Origin: Peptococcaceae bacterium
GTDB lineage: Bacteria > Bacillota > Peptococcia > Peptococcales > Peptococcaceae
Length of the DNA stretch: 6,527 nucleotides
Assembly: GCA_019420345.1 (NCBI GenBank)
Contig: JAHZHI010000052.1
Coordinates: forward strand, 1-6,527
Direction of reading: 5' to 3'
Made by a program: the position numbers and the translations under genes. Numbering within the stretch: the first letter of the stretch is position 1; each line of letters opens with the position of its first letter. This document shows positions 4,135 to 6,527 of the stretch, piece by piece. The notes beneath the pieces are model-generated. The model had not been told where the DNA came from, ran no database searches, and was given only the letters and a program-made list of their open reading frames with translations.

Positions 4135-6519
4135 GAATACAACGGAAGCAGTGGAGCTGTTTGCGTTGTAGAGTGGGGTTACGGTGAAGCCCATAGCTTC
4201 AGCAGCGAAACGAATTGGTACATAGGTACGATCGCCCTGGATCACTGCTTCGGTGTCCATGGTAGCGGTTTCGCCATTGATGGTGTAATCCTTTTCGCCA
4301 ACGGTCATAACGATGGTTTCATTTTCGTACTTAATGGTTACGGTACGATCATCGTTGTTCCATTCTACATCAGCATCAAATGCTTCAGCGAGTGCACGGA
4401 TAGGAACCATGGTTCTCCAGTTGCTGTCAACATATGGTGCAGCGTCCATGGTGAAGAGCTGCTTGTCAACAACATACTGGGAAGAGCCGATAGTCATGGT
4501 TACTTCATGATGTGCAGTAACATCAACATTACCAGCGGTGTATTCGAGAGTTGCTGCATAGAGGCCACTATTGGTGCTATCCTTAACAGCTACAACGATA
4601 TCAGCAGTGGTATCAGCAGAAGCGTATACAGTGATAGTGCCACGACCGTTGGTCACGTCGTTACCAACACCATCAACATATACTTTAGCGTCCTTATTGC
4701 TTACGCTGTCTTCATCAACATAAGCGGAAACAATCTGACCAGTAACCTGTGCACGGGAACCGTCTTCCTTAACAACAGAAACAGTTACTTCGTTATCTTC
4801 ATTAACAGGACCTTCAGTTGGATCGAATTCAAGACTGAGGGCATTGTAAGAATCTACAACAGTCAGTTTCTGAATAACAGTCTTGTTAACTGCCTGAGAA
4901 GTTGCAATGACTTCAATGGTAGTACCAATCAAAGATTCATTTGCAGCAATGTCTGCTTTAGTAGCAAAGGTATTGTCTGTAATAGCACCATCTACAACAG
5001 CCTTGCCATTTCCACCAAAGCTTACTTCATCATCAGGAGCATTCAATTTAATGCCATTTTCATCAACATATACGGCAGAAATTTCTACAATCTGACCAAG
5101 AGTTACTTCATCGGTAATATCTACGGTTCTGGTTGCACCAGTACCTACAGCAGTACTTGCATCAGTAGCGGTCATTTCAAGTTCGAGATCCTTTGTGGTA
5201 CCATAGTCAGCTACAACGAAAGAAGCAACAGCACTGTCGCCACTCAGCAGAGATACGCTAACTTCATACTTACCAGGAACCAGATCGGCAGCTCTTTCGT
5301 CTGCATCAGCATAGCTATATTCCAAAGAGTAGACACCATCACTTACTTCAACCAGATAGAGATCATCTGCAGACAAAGTAGAATCATCTGGTCTGGTCAT
5401 AACGTCTACATACTGATTATGAGCTGGGGTTGGTGCTACGTAACCATCAACAGCTGGTTCGCTGCTCATGTCTTCAATGCCTACTGCATTGCCTTTGATG
5501 TCATTAACAGAGAATGTCAATGCATCATCAAGAACTGCAGTATTTTCAACAGTGTTTACAGCAGACCAATCATCCCAGTTAGCAGAATCACCAGCGAGAA
5601 CATAGCCACCTTCGGTTACGGTGTCGATGTCATAAGCGCGGGTTTCTTCTTTAATGACACGCAGAGTGTACACTTCATCATCAATAGTGATGCTAACAGG
5701 TACATTGCGGTTGTCGTTCATCTTGAAGGTGAAGGAGAAATCACCATCTTCATCGGTGGTAACAACGCCATCAGCAGCTTCACCAGTGAACCAGAGTGCC
5801 TTATCAGCAGAAGAAAGCTTTACTTCCTTGTTTTTGATAGGGCGATTTTGATCATCTTCAATATTACCGGTTACGGTGCAAGTATCACTGGTATTAGCAA
5901 TGAAATTATCACCAATCAAATTCAAAGTGAAAACATGATCATCGGCGGTAGCTTCAACAGTACCATCTGCACAACTAAGAGTCAATGCATGAATAGTTGG
6001 AACAGTTACTTTTACAGTATTCTGCTGATCAGAACCTTTGAGTTCTACAAGCTTATCAAGAGAGTCGATAGCATTGTTTTCATCTTTAATAACGCCGGCT
6101 TTGATCACATAATCGCCTGGTTCGTTGATTGCAAGCGCTCTCCAAGCACCATTATCTGATTGCTGAGTATGGAAAACTTTATCCTTGCCAATGTATTCAA
6201 CAGCCGTTGTATTCGGAGTCGCTACTGTATTGCTACTATAATAGTCAACAGCATCAACTACATTTCCTTCGGTGTCTTCAACCCAAATATAAACTTCTTG
6301 GTCATCCAAACCAGTACCTGCAGCATTATACAGATTAAGTTTGTAGCTTACTTTATCACCAGTATCAACTTGTGCATTCTTCTTTTCTGTCTGAACAGAA
6401 GATTTAGCAGGATCTACTGCGGATACAGTATTAGCAGCGAACGCAGCAACTGGAGCCAAAGTCAGAACAAATGCTGCCATGGTAACCAGCGCTACAATCT
6501 TTTTAGAGATCTTATTCAA
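4126..6519 (-). CDS. Secreted Ig-like-domain surface protein with C-terminal stalk (Cu_amine_oxidN1-like) domain; S-layer-like
   Basis: The protein has 797 residues. The signal peptide (NKISKK at 2-7, hydrophobic core, cut after AFA at 28) matches the neighbouring gene's layout. Residues 30-670 are acidic and beta-rich, and look like about five Ig-like segments (roughly 30-175, 176-290, 295-436, 440-555, 558-666). The second resembles bacterial Ig-like repeats (VTGNIEDDQNRPIKNKEV, then TTDEDGDFSFTF). Residues 674-797 are a two-half stalk domain (PF07833) with MVPIRALAEA and RTYVPIRFAAEA. There is no SLH or LPXTG motif, so how it is held at the surface is unknown. Codons 122-671 include no TTA, CTA or TCA, a bias often seen in highly expressed genes; with the domain make-up this suggests an abundant structural or S-layer-like protein (inference). 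The TTG start at 6519 is used because the signal peptide begins there. The frame is open to the window edge and any ribosome site would be cut off, so the true start could lie outside. Confidence 0.85.
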   Translation of the reverse strand: MNKISKKIVALVTMAAFVLTLAPVAAFAANTVSAVDPAKSSVQTEKKNAQVDTGDKVSYKLNLYNAAGTGLDDQEVYIWVEDTEGNVVDAVDYYSSNTVATPNTTAVEYIGKDKVFHTQQSDNGAWRALAINEPGDYVIKAGVIKDENNAIDSLDKLVELKGSDQQNTVKVTVPTIHALTLSCADGTVEATADDHVFTLNLIGDNFIANTSDTCTVTGNIEDDQNRPIKNKEVKLSSADKALWFTGEAADGVVTTDEDGDFSFTFKMNDNRNVPVSITIDDEVYTLRVIKEETRAYDIDTVTEGGYVLAGDSANWDDWSAVNTVENTAVLDDALTFSVNDIKGNAVGIEDMSSEPAVDGYVAPTPAHNQYVDVMTRPDDSTLSADDLYLVEVSDGVYSLEYSYADADERAADLVPGKYEVSVSLLSGDSAVASFVVADYGTTKDLELEMTATDASTAVGTGATRTVDITDEVTLGQIVEISAVYVDENGIKLNAPDDEVSFGGNGKAVVDGAITDNTFATKADIAANESLIGTTIEVIATSQAVNKTVIQKLTVVDSYNALSLEFDPTEGPVNEDNEVTVSVVKEDGSRAQVTGQIVSAYVDEDSVSNKDAKVYVDGVGNDVTNGRGTITVYASADTTADIVVAVKDSTNSGLYAATLEYTAGNVDVTAHHEVTMTIGSSQYVVDKQLFTMDAAPYVDSNWRTMVPIRALAEAFDADVEWNNDDRTVTIKYENETIVMTVGEKDYTINGETATMDTEAVIQGDRTYVPIRFAAEAMGFTVTPLYNANSSTASVVFQS
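4129..4500 (-). repeat. Stalk domain copy B (Cu_amine_oxidN1-like), shared with copy A
   Basis: Encodes residues 674-797 of the 797-residue protein and is the paralogue of the segment at 1236-1607. It consists of two related halves, each with an R-T-x-V-P-x-R motif (702-708 and 764-770). DNA similarity is also visible at the 3' ends, for example GTAGAGTGGGGT around 1275-1286 and 4168-4179 on the plus strand. Confidence 0.85.
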
Positions 6520-6527
6520 TATATTTC

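Noticed and set aside
4507..6159. Long open frame of 550 codons on the plus strand
   Set aside because: It is in exact codon register opposite the Ig-like surface gene and is open only because that gene avoids TTA, CTA and TCA. Its translation is rich in I, S, N, Y and C, with no recognisable domain.

Overview
The window reads as a bacterial chromosome segment, most likely from an anaerobic Bacillota. A Negativicutes-like host is my guess, from the combination of secreted 'stalk domain' proteins (copper amine oxidase N1-like) and an Abi_2 gene; no marker gene fixes the taxonomy. All three convincing genes lie on the minus strand, so transcription runs from right to left. Composition is uneven. 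Hand-counted 60-120 base samples give about 67% G+C inside the Abi gene, about 58% at the 3' end of the middle gene and about 32% in the middle of that same gene.

Layout in transcription order. (1) 6519-4126: a 797-residue secreted protein with a signal peptide, a series of beta-rich Ig-like segments and a C-terminal stalk domain. Its TTG start is only 8 bases from the window edge. It is followed by a set of hairpins, the last being a terminator (4016-4067). (2) 3926-1233: an 897-residue secreted protein with a signal peptide, two right-handed beta-helix modules, an InlB-B-repeat-like segment and the same stalk domain. It has a good ribosome binding site overlapped by one arm of a long inverted repeat, and a strong terminator at 1171-1204. 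(3) 1102-161: a 313-residue Abi_2/AbiD-AbiF type protein with an R-x4-H HEPN RNase motif. It has its own promoter, and its ribosome binding site favours a start 30 bases inside the longest open frame. (4) Left edge, 186-41: a near-consensus promoter (TTGACA, 17-base spacer, TAGAAT) overlaps the Abi stop codon and points into a roughly 100-base region of three consecutive hairpins, the last followed by a T-rich tract. No coding sequence is apparent there.

The two surface proteins share a signal-peptide end (AFA|AN) and a C-terminal domain about 55-60% identical by hand count. They therefore look like two members of one exported family with the same presumed anchoring or assembly module and different exposed parts. 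The most interesting part is the left end. A HEPN-type Abi protein followed at once by a separately promoted, highly structured small RNA candidate would fit an RNA-controlled toxin or defence unit. That is inference from promoter and hairpin geometry and needs expression and comparative data. No tRNA, rRNA, CRISPR array, insertion sequence or origin was found.
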